Positions 1-13,700 of a stretch of 64,000 nt of DNA are shown here, piece by piece. The DNA comes from Liolophura sinensis. Its lineage: Eukaryota > Mollusca > Polyplacophora > Chitonida > Chitonidae. The stretch lies in contig NW_027018117.1 of the NCBI RefSeq assembly GCF_032854445.1, positions 1-64,000 on the forward strand, given 5' to 3'. Position 1 is the first letter of the stretch; every line of letters starts with the position of its first letter. The position numbers were made by a program, and so were the translations under genes. The notes below the pieces were generated by a model that worked only from the letters and a program-made list of their open reading frames with translations, did no database searches and was not told the origin of the DNA.

Positions 1-40
1 TTTCCTTGGTTTCCATGGGGTAAGAGCCGTTTCTAGGCAC
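1..40. repeat. 3' end of a monomer cut by the window edge
   Basis: These 40 bases match the last 40 of other monomers (the CCTGGTTTCCATGG region through GGCAC), with CCTTGG instead of CCCTGG near the start. The array therefore continues to the left. Confidence 0.95.
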
Positions 41-3000
41 GTGATGTTGTCATCAATGATCATTCAATTGTCGCTACAGCCAAAAGTATTGGTCGGAGAG
101 CAACACGGTCGGCACCATTTGATTTCCCGTCAAAAAATACGTCGGATTAGCCTTTTACCTGCAGCACTGGAACAGTTTTTCCACTTTAGCATGTTTGCCT
201 GGTCTTTTTGTTAATTGAAATCGGCTACACTGTACTATGTACCATCGCGACTAGTCATTACTATATTCAACTTTTGACTATAAGTTATGTGCCCTTTGGT
301 AGCCCAGAAGACGTCAAATCTTTGGGCTAAGCCCATTTAACTCACCCAGCAATTGTCTTACTTCTAAGTCCAAGACAATCTCAAAGTCTTTATCTACGTG
401 TAGAAAAACCACACCATTTGTACATAAAAAACACAAAGTACTAGACACAGTCTGCTGTAAAAAGTACAATTAAACACTGACCCACATCAATAAGGTGCCA
501 AAAGATGCGGAATTTGGCCAGGCATCGGCAGCTGTTTAAAAAATTGCAAATTTCCCTGGTTTCCATGGAGTAAGAGCCGTTTCTAGGCACGTGATGTTGT
601 CATCAATGATCATTCAATTGTCGCTACAGCCAAAAGTATTGGTCGGAGAGCAACGCGGTTTGTACCATTCGATTTCCCGTCAAAAAATACGTCGGATTAG
701 CCTCTTACCAGCAGCACTGGAACAGTTTTTCCACTTTTGCATTTTTGCCTGGTCTTTTTGTTAATTGAAATCGGCTACACTGTACTATGTACCATCGCGA
801 CTAGTCATTATTATATTCAACTTTTGACTATAAGTTATGTGCCCTTTGGTACCCCTGAAGACGTCAAATCTTTGGGCTAAGCCCATTTAACTCACCCAGC
901 AATTGTCTTACTTCTAAGTCCAAGACAATCTCAATGTCTTTATCTACGTGTAGAAAAACCACACCATTTGTACATAAAAAACACAAAGTACTAGATACAG
1001 TGTGCTGTAAAAAGTACAACTGAACGCTCACCCACATCAATAAGGTGCCAAAAGATGCGGAATTGGGCCAGGCATCGGCAGCTGTTTAAAAAATTGCAAA
1101 TTTCCCTGGTTTCCATGGAGTAAGAGCCGTTTCTAGGCACGTGATGTTGTCATCAATGATCATTCAATTGTCGCTACAGCCAAATGTATTGGTCGGAGAG
1201 CAACGCGGTTTGCACCATTCGATTTCCCGTCACAAAATACGTCGGATTAGCCTCTTACCAGCAGCACTGGAACAGTTTTTTCCACTTTTGCATTTTTGCC
1301 TGTTCTTTTTGTTAATTGAAATCGGCTACACTGTACTATCTACCATCGCGACTAGTCATTATTATATTTAACTTTTGACTATAAGTTATGTGCCCTTTGG
1401 TAGCCCAGAAGACGTCAAATCTTTGGGCTAAGCCCATTTAACTCACCCAGCAATTGTCTTACTTCTAAGTCCAAGACAATCTCAATGTCTTTATCTACGT
1501 GTAGAAAAACCACACCATTTGTACATAAAAAACACAAAGTACTAGATACAGTCTGCTGTAAAAAGTACAATTGAACACTGACCCACATCAATAAGGTGTC
1601 AAAAGATGCGGAATTGGGCCAGGCATCGGCAGCTGTTTAAAAAATTGCAAATTTCCCTGGTTTCCATGGAGTAAGAGCCGTTTCTAGGCACGTGATGTTG
1701 TCATCAATGATCATTCAATTGTCGCTACAGCCAAATGTATTGGTCGTAGAGCAACGCGGTTTGCACCATTCGATTTCTCGTCACAAAATACGTCGGATTA
1801 GCCTCTTACCAGCAGCACTGGAACAGTTTTTCCACTTTTGCATTTTTGCCTGGTCTTTTTGTTAATTGAAATCGGCTACACTGTACTATGTACCATCGCG
1901 ACTAGTCATTACTATATTCAACTTTTGACTATAAGTTATGTGCCCTTTGGTAGCCCAGAAGACGTAAAATCTTTGGGCTAAGCCCATTTAACTCATCCAG
2001 CAATTGTCTTACTTCTAAGTCCAAGACAATCTCAAAGTCTTTATCTACGTGTAGAAAAACCACACCATTTGTACATAAAAAACACAAAGTACTAGATACA
2101 GTCTGCTGTAAAAAGTACAATTAAACACTGACCCACATCAATAAAGTGCCAAAAGATGCGGAATTGGGTCGGGCATCGGCAGCTGTTTAAAAAATTGCAA
2201 ATTTCCCTGGTTTCCATGGAGTAAGAGCCGTTTCTAGGCACGTGATTTTGTCATCAATGATCATTCAATTGTCGCTACAGCCAAAAGTATTGGTCGGAGA
2301 GCAACGCGGTTTGCACCATTTGATTGCTCGTCAAAAAATACGTCGGATTAGCCTCTTACCAGCAGCACTGGAACAGTTTTTCCACTTTTGCATTTTTCCC
2401 TGGTCTTTTTGTTAATTGAAATCGGCTACACTGTACTATCTACCATCGCGACTGGTCATTACTATATTCAACTTTTGACTATAAGTTATGTGCCCTTTGT
2501 TGGCCCAGAAGACGTCAAATCTTTGGGCTCAGCCATTTAACTCACCCAGCAATTGTCTTACTTCTAAGTCCAAGACAATCTCAATGTCTTTATCTACGTG
2601 TAGAAAAACCACACCATTTGTACATAAAAAACACAAAGTACTAGATACAGTCTGCTGTAAAAAGTACAATTGAACACTGACCCACATCAATAAGGTGCCA
2701 AAAGATGCGGAATTGGACCAGGCATCGGCAGCTGTTAAAAAAATTTCTAATTTCCCTGGTTTCCATGGGGTAAGAGCCGTTTCTAGGCACGTGATGTTGT
2801 CATCAATGATCATTCAATTGTCGCTACAGCCAAAAGTATTGGTCGGAGAGCAACACGGTTTGCACCATTTGATTTCCCGTCAAAAAATACGTCGGATTAG
2901 CCTTTTACCTGCAGCACTGGAACAGTTTTTCCACTTTTGCATTTTTGCCTGGTCTTTTTGTTAATTGAAATCGGCTACACTGTACTATGTACCATCGCGA

Positions 3001-3889
3001 CTAGTCATTACTATATTCAACTTTTGACTATAAGTTATGTGCCCTTTGGTAGCCCAGAAGACGTCAAATCTTTGGGCTAAGCCCATTTAACTCACCCAGC
3101 AATTGTCTTACTTCTAAGTCCAAGACAATCTCAAAGTCTTTATCTACGTGTAGAAAAACCACACCATTTGTACATAAAAAACACAAAGTACTAGATACAG
3201 TCTGCTGTAAAAAGTACAATTAAACACTGACCCACAACAATAAGGTGCCAAAAGATGCGGAATTTGGCCAGGCATCGGCAGCTGTTTAAAAAATTGCAAA
3301 TTTCCCTGGTTTCCATGGAGTAAGAGCCGTTTCTAGGCACGTGATGTTGTGATCAATGATCATTCAATTGTCGCTACAGCCAAAAGTATTGGTCGGAGAG
3401 CAACGCGGTTTGTACCATTCGATTTCCCGTCAAAAAATACGTCGGATTAGCCTCTTACCAGCAGCACTGGAACAGTTTTTCCACTTTTGCATTTTTGCCT
3501 GGTCTTTTTGTTAATTGAAATCGGCTACACTGTACTATGTACCATCGCGACTAGTCATTACTATATTCAACTTTTGACTATAAGTTATGTGCCCTTTGGT
3601 AGCCCAGAAGACGTCAAATCTTTGGGCTAAACCCATTTAACTCACCCAGCAATTGTCTTAATTCTAAGTCCAAGACAATCTCAATGTCTTTATCTACGTG
3701 TAGAAAAACCACACCATTTGTACATAAAAACACAAAGTACTAGATACAGTCTGCTGTAAAAAGTACAATTGAACACTGACCCACATCAATAAGGTGCCAA
3801 AAGATGCGGAATTGGGCCAGGCATCGGCAGCTGTTTAAAAAATTGCAAATTTCCCTGGTTTCCATGGAGTAAGAGCCGTTGTTAGGCAC

Positions 3890-6800
3890 GTGATGTTGTC
3901 ATCAATGATCATTCAATTGTCGCTACAGCCAAAAGTATTGGTCGGAGAGCAACGCGGTTTGCACCATTCGATTTCTCGTCACAAAATACGTCGGATTAGC
4001 GTCTTACCAGCAGCACTGGAACAGTTTTTCCACTTTTGCATTTTTGCCTGGTCTTTTTGTTAATTGAAATCGGCTACACTGTACTATCTACCATCGCGAC
4101 TAGTCATTACTATATTCAACTTTTGACTATAAGTTATGTGCCCTTTGGTAGCCCAGAAGACGTCAAATCTTTGGGCTAAACGCATTTAACTCACCCAGCA
4201 ATTGTCTTAATTCTAAATCCAAGACAATCTCAATGTCTTTATCTACGTGTAGAAAAACCACACCATTTGTACATAAAAACACAAAGTACTAGATACAGTC
4301 TGCTGTAAAAAGTACAATTGAACACTGACCCACATCAATAAGGTGCCAAAAGATGCGGAATTGGGCCAGGCATCGGCAGCTGTTTAAAAAATTGCAAATT
4401 TCCCTGGTTTCCATGGAGTAAGAGCCGTTGTTAGGCACGTGATGTTGTCATCAATGATCATTCAATTGTCGCTACAGCCAAAAGTATTGGTCGGAGAGCA
4501 ACGCGGTTTGCACCATTCGATTTCTCGTCAAAAAATACGTCGGATTAGCCTCTTACCAGCAGCACTGGAACAGTTTTTCGACTTTTGCATTTTTGCCTGG
4601 TCTTTTTGTTAATTGAAATCGGCTACACTGTACTATGTACCATCGCGACTGGTCATTACTATATTTAACTTTTGACTATAAGTTATTTGCCCTTCGGTAG
4701 CCCAGAAGACGTCAAATTTTTGGGCTAAGCCCATTTAACTCACCCAGCAATTGTCTTACTTCTAAGTCCAAGACAATCTCAATGTCTTTATCTACGTGTA
4801 GAAAAACCACACCATTTGTACATAAAAAACACAAAGTACTAGATACAGTCTGCTGTAAAAAGTACAATTGAACACTGACCCACATCAATAAGGTGCCAAA
4901 AGATGCGGAATTGGGCCAGGGATCGGCAGCTGTTTAAAAAATTGCAAATTTCCCTGGTTTCCATGGAGTAAGAGCCGTTTCTAGGCACGTGATGTTGTCA
5001 TCAATGATCATTCAATTGTCGCTACAGCCAAATGTATTGGTCGGAGAGCAACGCGGTTTGCACCATTCGATTTCTCGTCACAAAATACGTCGGATTAGCC
5101 TCTTACCAGCAGCACTGGAACAGTTTTTCCACTTTTGCATTTTTGCCTGTTCTTTTTGTTAATTGAAATCGGCTACACTGTACTATCTACCATCGCGACT
5201 AGTCATTATTATATTCAACTTTTGACTATAAGTTATGTGCCCTTTGGTAGCCCAGAAGACGTCAAATCTTTGGGCTAAACCCATTTAACTCACCCAGCAA
5301 TTGTCTTAATTCTAAGTCCAAGACAATCTCAATGTCTTTATCTACGTGTAGAAAAACCACACCATTTGTACATAAAAACACAAAGTACTAGATACAGTCT
5401 GCTGTAAAAAGTACAATTGAACACTGACCCACATCAATAAGGTGCCAAAAGATGCGGAATTGGGCCAGGCATCGGCAGCTGTTTAAAAAATTGCAAATTT
5501 CCCTGGTTTCCATGGAGTAAGAGCCGTTGTTAGGCACGTGATGTTGTCATCAATGATCATTCAATTGTCGCTACAGCCAAAAGTATTGGTCGGAGAGCAA
5601 CGCGGTTTGCACCATTCGATTTCTCGTCACAAAATACGTCGGATTAGCCTCTTACCAGCAGCACTGGAACAGTTTTTCCCACTTTTGCATTTTTGCCTGG
5701 TCTTTTTGTTAATTGAAATCGGCTACACTGTACTATGTACCATCGCGACTAGTCATTACTATATTCAACTTTTGACTATAAGTTATGTGCCCTTTGGTAG
5801 CCCAGAAGACGTCAAATCTTTGGGCTAAACGCATTTAACTCACCCAGCAATTGTCTTAATTCTAAATCCAAGACAATCTCAATGTCTTTATCTACGTGTA
5901 GAAAAACCACACCATTTGTACATAAAAACACAAAGTACTAGATACAGTCTGCTGTAAAAAGTACAATTGAACACTGACCCACATCAATAAGGTGCCAAAA
6001 GATGCGGAATTGGGCCAGGCATCGGCAGCTGTTTAAAAAATTGCAAATTTCCCTGGTTTCCATGGAGTAAGAGCCGTTGTTAGGCACGTGATGTTGTCAT
6101 CAATGATCATTCAATTGTCGCTACAGCCAAAAGTATTGGTCGGAGAGCAACGCGGTTTGCACCATTCGATTTCTCGTCAAAAAATACGTCGGATTAGCCT
6201 CTTACCAGCAGCACTGGAACAGTTTTTCGACTTTTGCATTTTTGCCTGGTCTTTTTGTTAATTGAAATCGGCTACACTGTACTATGTACCATCGCGACTG
6301 GTCTTTACTATATTCAACTTTTGACTATAAGTTATTTGCCCTTCGGTAGCCCAGAAGACGTCAAATTTTTGGGCTAAGCCCATTTAACTCACCCAGCAAT
6401 TGTCTTACTTCTAAGTCCAAGACAATCTCAATGTCTTTATCTACGTGTAGAAAAACCACACCATTTGTACATAAAAAACACAAAGTACTAGATACAGTCT
6501 GCTGTAAAAAGTACAATTGAACACTGACCCACATCAATAAGGTGCCAAAAGATGCGGAATTGGGCCAGGGATCGGCAGCTGTTTAAAAAATTGCAAATTT
6601 CCCTGGTTTCCATGGAGTAAGAGCCGTTTCTAGGCACGTGATGTTGTCATCAATGATCATTCAATTGTCGCTACAGCCAAATGTATTGGTCGGAGAGCAA
6701 CGCGGTTTGCACCATTCGATTTCTCGTCACAAAATACGTCGGATTAGCCTCTTACCAGCAGCACTGGAACAGTTTTTCCACTTTTGCATTTTTGCCTGTT

Positions 6801-7188
6801 CTTTTTGTTAATTGAAATCGGCTACACTGTACTATCTACCATCGCGACTAGTCATTATTATATTCAACTTTTGACTATAAGTTATGTGCCCTTTGGTACC
6901 CCAGAAGACGTCAAATCTTTGGGCTAAGCCCATTTAACTCACCCAGCAATTGTCTTACTTCTAAGTCCAAGACAATCTCAATGTCTTTATCTACGTGTAG
7001 AAAAACCACACCATTTGTACATAAAAAACACAAAGTACTAGATACAGTCTGCTGTAAAAAGTACAATTGAACACTGACCCACATCAATAAGGTGCCAAAA
7101 GATGCGGAATTGGGCCAGGCATCGGCAGCTGTTTAAAAAATTGCAAATTTCCCTGGTTTCCATGGAGTAAGAGCCGTTTTCTAGGCAC
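3890..7188. repeat. Trimeric higher-order duplication (2 copies, ~1649 bp apart)
   Basis: Monomers 3890 and 5538 share GTTGTTAGG, AAACGCATTTAAC and TTAATTCTAAATCC. Monomers 4439 and 6088 share TTTTTCGACTTTTGC, TTATTTGCCCTTCGG and CCAGGGATCGG. The first parts of 4989 and 6638 share CCAAATGTATTGG and GCCTGTTC. The shift is 1648-1650 bp, three monomers. Similarity weakens in the second half of the third monomer: 4989 has AAACCC and TTAATTC while 6638 has AAGCCC and TTACTTC. This fits a three-monomer unequal exchange whose end lies inside that monomer. Confidence 0.85.
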
Positions 7189-7733
7189 GTGATGTTGTCA
7201 TCAATGATCATTCAATTGTCGCTACAGCCAAAAGTCTTGGTCGGAGAGCAACGCGGTTTGCACCATTCGATTTCTCGTCACAAAATACGTCGGATTAGCC
7301 TCTTAACAGCAGCACTGGAACAGTTTTTCAACTTTTGCATGCCTGGTGTTTTTGTTAATTGAAATCGGCTACACTGTACTATGTACCATCGCGACTAGTC
7401 ATTACTATATTCAACTTTTGACTATAAGTTATGTGCCCTTTGGTAGCCCAGAAGACGTCAAATCTTTGGGCTAAACCCATTTAACTCACCCAGCAATTGT
7501 CTTAATTCTAAGTCCAAGACAATCTCAATGTCTTTATCTACGTGTAGAAAAACCACACCATTTGTACATAAAAACACAAAGTACTAGATACAGTCTGCTG
7601 TAAAAAGTACAATTGAACACTGACCCACATCAATAAGGTGCCAAAAGATGCGGAATTGGGCCAGGCATCGGCAGCTGTTTAAAAAATTGCAAATTTCCCT
7701 GGTTTCCATGGAGTAAGGGCCGTTTCTAGGCAC
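7189..7733. repeat. Monomer with small internal deletion (545 bp)
   Basis: Around 7328-7352 the usual CACTTTTGCATTTTTGCCTGGTC segment is altered: the run of T after GCA is lost, so GCAT joins GCCTGG, and the next bases read TGGTGTTTTTG. The rest of the monomer is of ordinary zone A type. Confidence 0.8.
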
Positions 7734-10700
7734 GTGATTTTGTCATCAATGATCATTCAATTGTCGCTACAGCCAAAAGTATTGGTCGGAGAGCAACGCG
7801 GTTTGCACCATTCGATTTCTCGTCAAAAATACGTCGGATTAGCCTCATACCAGCAGCACTGGAACAGTTTTTCCACTTTTGCATTTTTGCCTGGCCTTCT
7901 TGTTAATTGAAATCGGCTACACTGTACTATCTACCATCGCGACTGGTCATTACTATATTCAACTTTTGACTATAAGTTATGTGCCCTTTGGTAGCCCAGA
8001 AGGCGTCAAATTTTTGGGCTCAGCCCATTTAACTCACCCAGCAATTGTCTTACTTCTAAGTCCAAGACAATCTCAATGTCTTTATCTACGTGTAGAAAAA
8101 CCACACCATTTGTACATAAAAAACACAAAGTACTAGATACAGTGTGCTGTAAAAAGTACAATTGAACACTCACCCACATCAATAAGGTGCCAAAAGATGC
8201 GGAATTGGGCCAGGCATCGGCAGCTGTTTAAAAAATTGCAAATTTCCCTGGTTTCCATGGAGTAAGAGCCGTTTCTAGGCACGTGATGTTGTCATCAATG
8301 ATCATTCAATTGTCGCTACAGCCAAATGTATTGGTCGTAGAGCAACGCGGTTTGCACCATTTGATTTCTCGTCACAAAATACGTCGGATTAGCCTCTTAC
8401 CAGCAGCACTGGAACAGTTTTTCCACTTTTGCATTTTTGCCTGGTCTTTTTGTTAATTGAAATCGGCTACACTGTACTATGTACCATCGCGACTAGTCAT
8501 TACTATATTCAACTTTTGACTATAAGTTATGTGCCCTTTGGTAGCCCAGAAGGCGTCAAATTTTTGGGCTCAGCCCATTTAACTCACCCAGCAATTGTCT
8601 TACTTCTAAGTCCAAGACAATCTCAATGTCTTTATCTACGTGTAGAAAAACCACACCATTTGTACATAAAAAACACAAAGTACTAGATACAGTGTGCTGT
8701 AAAAAGTACAATTGAACACTGACCCACATCAATAAGGTGCCAAAAGATGCGGAATTGGGCCAGGCATCGGCAGCTGTTTAAAAAATTGCAAATTTCCCTG
8801 GTTTCCATGGAGTAAGAGCCGTTTCTAGGCACGTGATGTTGTCATCAATGATCATTCAATTGTCGCTACAGCCAAATGTATTGGTCGTAGAGCAACGCGG
8901 TTTGCACCATTCGATTTCCCGTCAAAAAATACGTCGGATTAGCCTCTTACCAGCAGCACTGGAACAGTTTTTCCACTTTTGCATTTTTGCCTGGTCTTTT
9001 TGTTAATTGAAATCGGCTACACTGTACTATGTACCATCGCGACTAGTCATTACTATATTCAACTTTTGACTATAAGTTATGTGCCCTTTGGTAGCCCAGA
9101 AAACGTCAAATCTTTGGGCTAAGCCCATTTAACTCATCCAGCAATTGTCTTACTTCTAAGTCCAAGACAATCTCAAAGTCTTTATCTACGTGTAGAAAAA
9201 CCACACCATTTGTACATAAAAAACACAAAGTACTAGATACAGTCTGCTGTAAAAAGTACAATTAAACACTGACCCACATCAATAAGGTGCCAAAAGATGC
9301 GGAATTGGGCCAGGCATCGGCAGCTGTTTAAAAAAATTGCAAATTTCCCTGGTTTCCATGGAGTAAGGGCCGTTTCTAGGCACGTGATTTTGTCATCAAT
9401 GATCATTCAATTGTCGCTACAGCCAAAAGTATTGGTCGGAGAGCAACGCGGTTTGCACCATTCGATTTCTCGTCAAAAATACGTCGGATTAGCCTCTTAC
9501 CAGCAGCACTGGAACAGTTTTTCCACTTTTGCATTTTTGCCTGGCCTTCTTGTTAATTGAAATCGGCTACACTGTACTATCTACCATCGCGACTGGTCAT
9601 TACTATATTCAACTTTTGACTATAAGTTATGTGCCCTTTGGTAGCCCAGAAGACGTCAAATTTTTGGGCTCAGCCCATTTAACTCACCCAGCAATTGTCT
9701 TACTTCTAAGTCCAAGACAATCTCAATGTCTTTATCTACGTGTAGAAAAAACCACACCATTTGTACATAAAAAACACAAAGTACTAGATACAGTGTGCTG
9801 TAAAAAGTACAATTGAACACTCACCCACATCAATAAGGTGCCAAAAGATGCGGAATTGGACCAGGCATCGGCAGCTGTTAAAAAAATTGCTAATTTCCCT
9901 GGTTTCCATGGGGTTAGAGCCGTTTCTAGGCACATTATGTTGTCATCAATGATCATTCAATTGTCGCTACAGCCAAAAGTATTGGTCGGAGAGCAACGCG
10001 GTTTGCACCATTCGATTTCTCGTCAAAAAATACGTCGGATTAGCCTCTTACCAGCAGCACTGGAACAGTTTTTCCACTTTTGCATTTTTGCCTGGTCTTC
10101 TTGTTAATTGAAATCGGCTACACTGTACTATCTACCATCGCGACTGGTCATTACTATATTCAACTTTTGACTATAAGTTATGTGCCCTTTGGTACCCCAG
10201 AAGACGTCAAATCTTTGGGCTCAGCCCATTTAACTCACCCAGCAATTGTCTTACTTCTAAGTCCAAGACAATCTCAATGTCTTTATCTACGTGTAGAAAA
10301 ACCACACCATTTGTACATAAAAAACACAAAGTACTAGATACAGTGTGCTGTAAAAAGTACAATTGAACACTGACCCACATCAATAAGGTGCCAAAAGATG
10401 CGGAATTGGGCCAGGCATCGGCAGCTGTTTAAAAAATTGCAAATTTCCCTGGTTTCCATGGAGTAAGAGCCGTTTCTAGGCACGTGATGTTGTCATCAAT
10501 GATCATTCAATTGTCGCTACAGCCAAATGTATTGGTCGGAGAGCAACGCGGTTTGCACCATTCGATTTCTCGTCACAAAATACGTCGGATTAGCCTCTTA
10601 CCAGCAGCACTGGAACAGTTTTTCCACTTTTGCATTTTTGCCTGGTCTTTTTGTTAATTGAAATCGGCTACACTGTACTATCTACCATCGCGACTAGTCA

Positions 10701-13700
10701 TTATTATATTCAACTTTTGACTATAAGTTATGTGCCCTTTGGTACCCCAGAAGACGTCAAATCTTTGGGCTAAGCCCATTTAACTCACCCAGCAATTGTC
10801 TTACTTCTAAGTCCAAGACAATCTCAATGTCTTTATCTACGTGTAGAAAAACCACACCATTTGTACATAAAAAACACAAAGTACTAGATACAGTCTGCTG
10901 TAAAAAGTACAATTGAACACTGACCCACATCAATAAGGTGCCAAAAGATGCGGAATTTGGCCAGGCATCGGCAGCTGTTTAAAAAATTGCAAATTTCCCT
11001 GGTTTCCATGGGGTTAGAGCCGTTTCTAGGCACATTATGTTGTCATCAATGATCATTCAATTGTCGCTACAGCCAAAAGTATTGGTCGGAGAGCAACGCG
11101 GTTTGCACCATTCGATTTCCCGTCAAAAAATACGTCGGATTAGCCTCTTACCTGCAGCCCTGGAACAGTTTTTCCACTTTTGTATTTTTGACTGGTCTTT
11201 TTGTTAATTGAAATCGGCTACACTGTACTATGTACCATCGCAACTGGTCATTACTATATTCAACTTTTGACTATAAGTTATGTGCCCTTTGGTAGCCCAG
11301 AAGACGTCAAATCTTTGGGCTAAGCCCATTTAACTCACCCAGCAATTGTCTTACTTCTAAGTCCAAGACAATCTCAATGTCTTTATCTACGTGTAGAAAA
11401 ACCACACCATTTGTACATAAAAAACACAAAGTACTAGATACAGTCTGCTGTAAAAAGTACAATTGAACACTGACCCACATCAATAAGGTGCCAAAAGATG
11501 CGGAATTGGGCCAGGCATCGGCAGCTGTTTAAAAAATTGCAAATTTCCCTGGTTTCCATGGAGTAAGAGCCGTTTCTAGGCACGTGATGTTGTCATCAAT
11601 GATCATTCAATTGTCGCTACAGCCAAATGTTTTGGTCGGAGAGCAACGCGGTTTGCACCATTCGATTTCTCGTCACAAAATACGTCGGATTAGCCTCTTA
11701 CCAGCAGCACTGGAACAGTTTTTCCACTTTTGCATTTTTGCCTGGTCTTTTTGTTAATTGAAATCGGCTACACTGTACTATCTACCATCGCGACTAGTCA
11801 TTATTATATTCAACTTTTGACTATAAGTTATGTGCCCTTTGGTACCCCAGAAGACGTCAAATCTTTGGGCTAAGCCCATTTAACTCACCCAGCAATTGTC
11901 TTACTTCTAAGTCCAAGACAATCTCAATGTCTTTATCTACGTGTAGAAAAACCACACCATTTGTACATAAAAAACACAAAGTACTAGATACAGTGTGCTG
12001 TAAAAAGTACAATTGAACACTGACCCACATCAATAAGGTGCCAAAAGATGCGGAATTGGGCCAGGCATCGGCAGCTGTTTAAAAAATTGCAAATTTCCCT
12101 GGTTTCCATGGAGTAATAGCCGTTTCTAGGCACGTGATGTTGTCATCAATGATCATTCAATTGTCGCTACAGCCAAAAGTATTGGTCGGAGAGCAACGCG
12201 GTTTGCACCATTCGATTTCTCGTCACAAAATACGTCGGATTAGCCTCTTACCAGCAGCACTGGAACAGTTTTTCCACTTTTGCATTTTTGCCTGGTCTTC
12301 TTGTTAATTGAAATCGGCTACACTGTACTATCTACCATCGCGACTGGTCATTGCTATATTCAACTTTTGACTATAAGTTATGTGCCCTTTGGTAGCCCAG
12401 AAGACGTCAAATCTTTGGGCTCAGCCCATTTAACTCACCCAGCAATTGTCTTACTTCTAAGTCCAAGACAATCTCAATGTCTTTATCTACGTGTAGAAAA
12501 ACCACACCATTTGTACATAAAAAACACAAAGTACTAGATACAGTGTGCTGTAAAAAGTACAATTGAACACTGACCCACATCAATAAGGTGCCAAAAGATG
12601 CGGAATTGGACCAGGCATCGGCAGCTGTTAAAAAATTGCTAATTTCCCTGGTTTCCATGGGGTTAGAGCCGTTTCTAAGCACATTATGTTGTCATCAATG
12701 ATCATTCAATTGTCGCTACAGCCAAAAGTATCGGTCGGAGAGCAACGCGGTTTGCACCATTCGATTTCCCGTCAAAAAATACGTCGGATTAGCCTCTTAC
12801 CTGCAGCCCTGAACAGTTTTTCCACTTTTGCATTTTTGACTGGTCTTTTTGTTAATTGAAATCGGCTACACTGTACTATGTACCATCGCGACTGGTCATT
12901 ACTATATTCAACTTCTGACTATAAGTTATGTGCCCTTTGGTAGCCCAGAAGACGTCAAATCTTTGGGCTAAGCCCATTTAACTCACCCAGCAATTGTCTT
13001 ACTTCTAAGTCCAAGACAATCTCAATGTCTTTATCTACGTGTAGAAAAACCACACCATTTGTACATAAAAAACACAAAGTACTAGATACAGTCTGCTGTA
13101 AAAAAGTACAATTGAAAACTGACCCACATCAATAAGGTGCCAAAAGATGCGGAATTGGGCCAGGCATCGGCAGCTGTTTAAAAAATTGCAAATTTCCCTG
13201 GTTTCCATGGAGTAAGAGCCGTTTCTAGGCACGTGATGTTGTCATCAATGATCATTCAATTGTCGCTACAGCCAAAAGTATTGGTCGGAGAGCAACGCGG
13301 TTTGCACCATTCGATTTCTCGTCACAAAATACGTCGGATTAGCCTCTTAACAGCAGCACTGGAACAGTTTTTCGACTTTTGCATTTTTGCCTGGTCTTTT
13401 TGTTAATTGAAATCGGCTACACTGTACTATGTACCATCGCGACTGGTCATTACTATATTCAACTTTTGACTAAAAGTTATGTGCCCTTTGGGTAGCCCAG
13501 AAGACGTCAAATCTTTGGGCTAAGCCCATTTAACTCACCCAGCAATTGTCTTACTTCTAAGTCCAAGACAATCTCAATGTCTTTATCTACGTGTAGAAAA
13601 ACCACACCATTTGTACATAAAAAACACAAAGTACTAGATACAGTCTGCTGTAAAAAGTACAATTGAACACTGACCCACATCAATAAGGTGCCAAAAAGAT

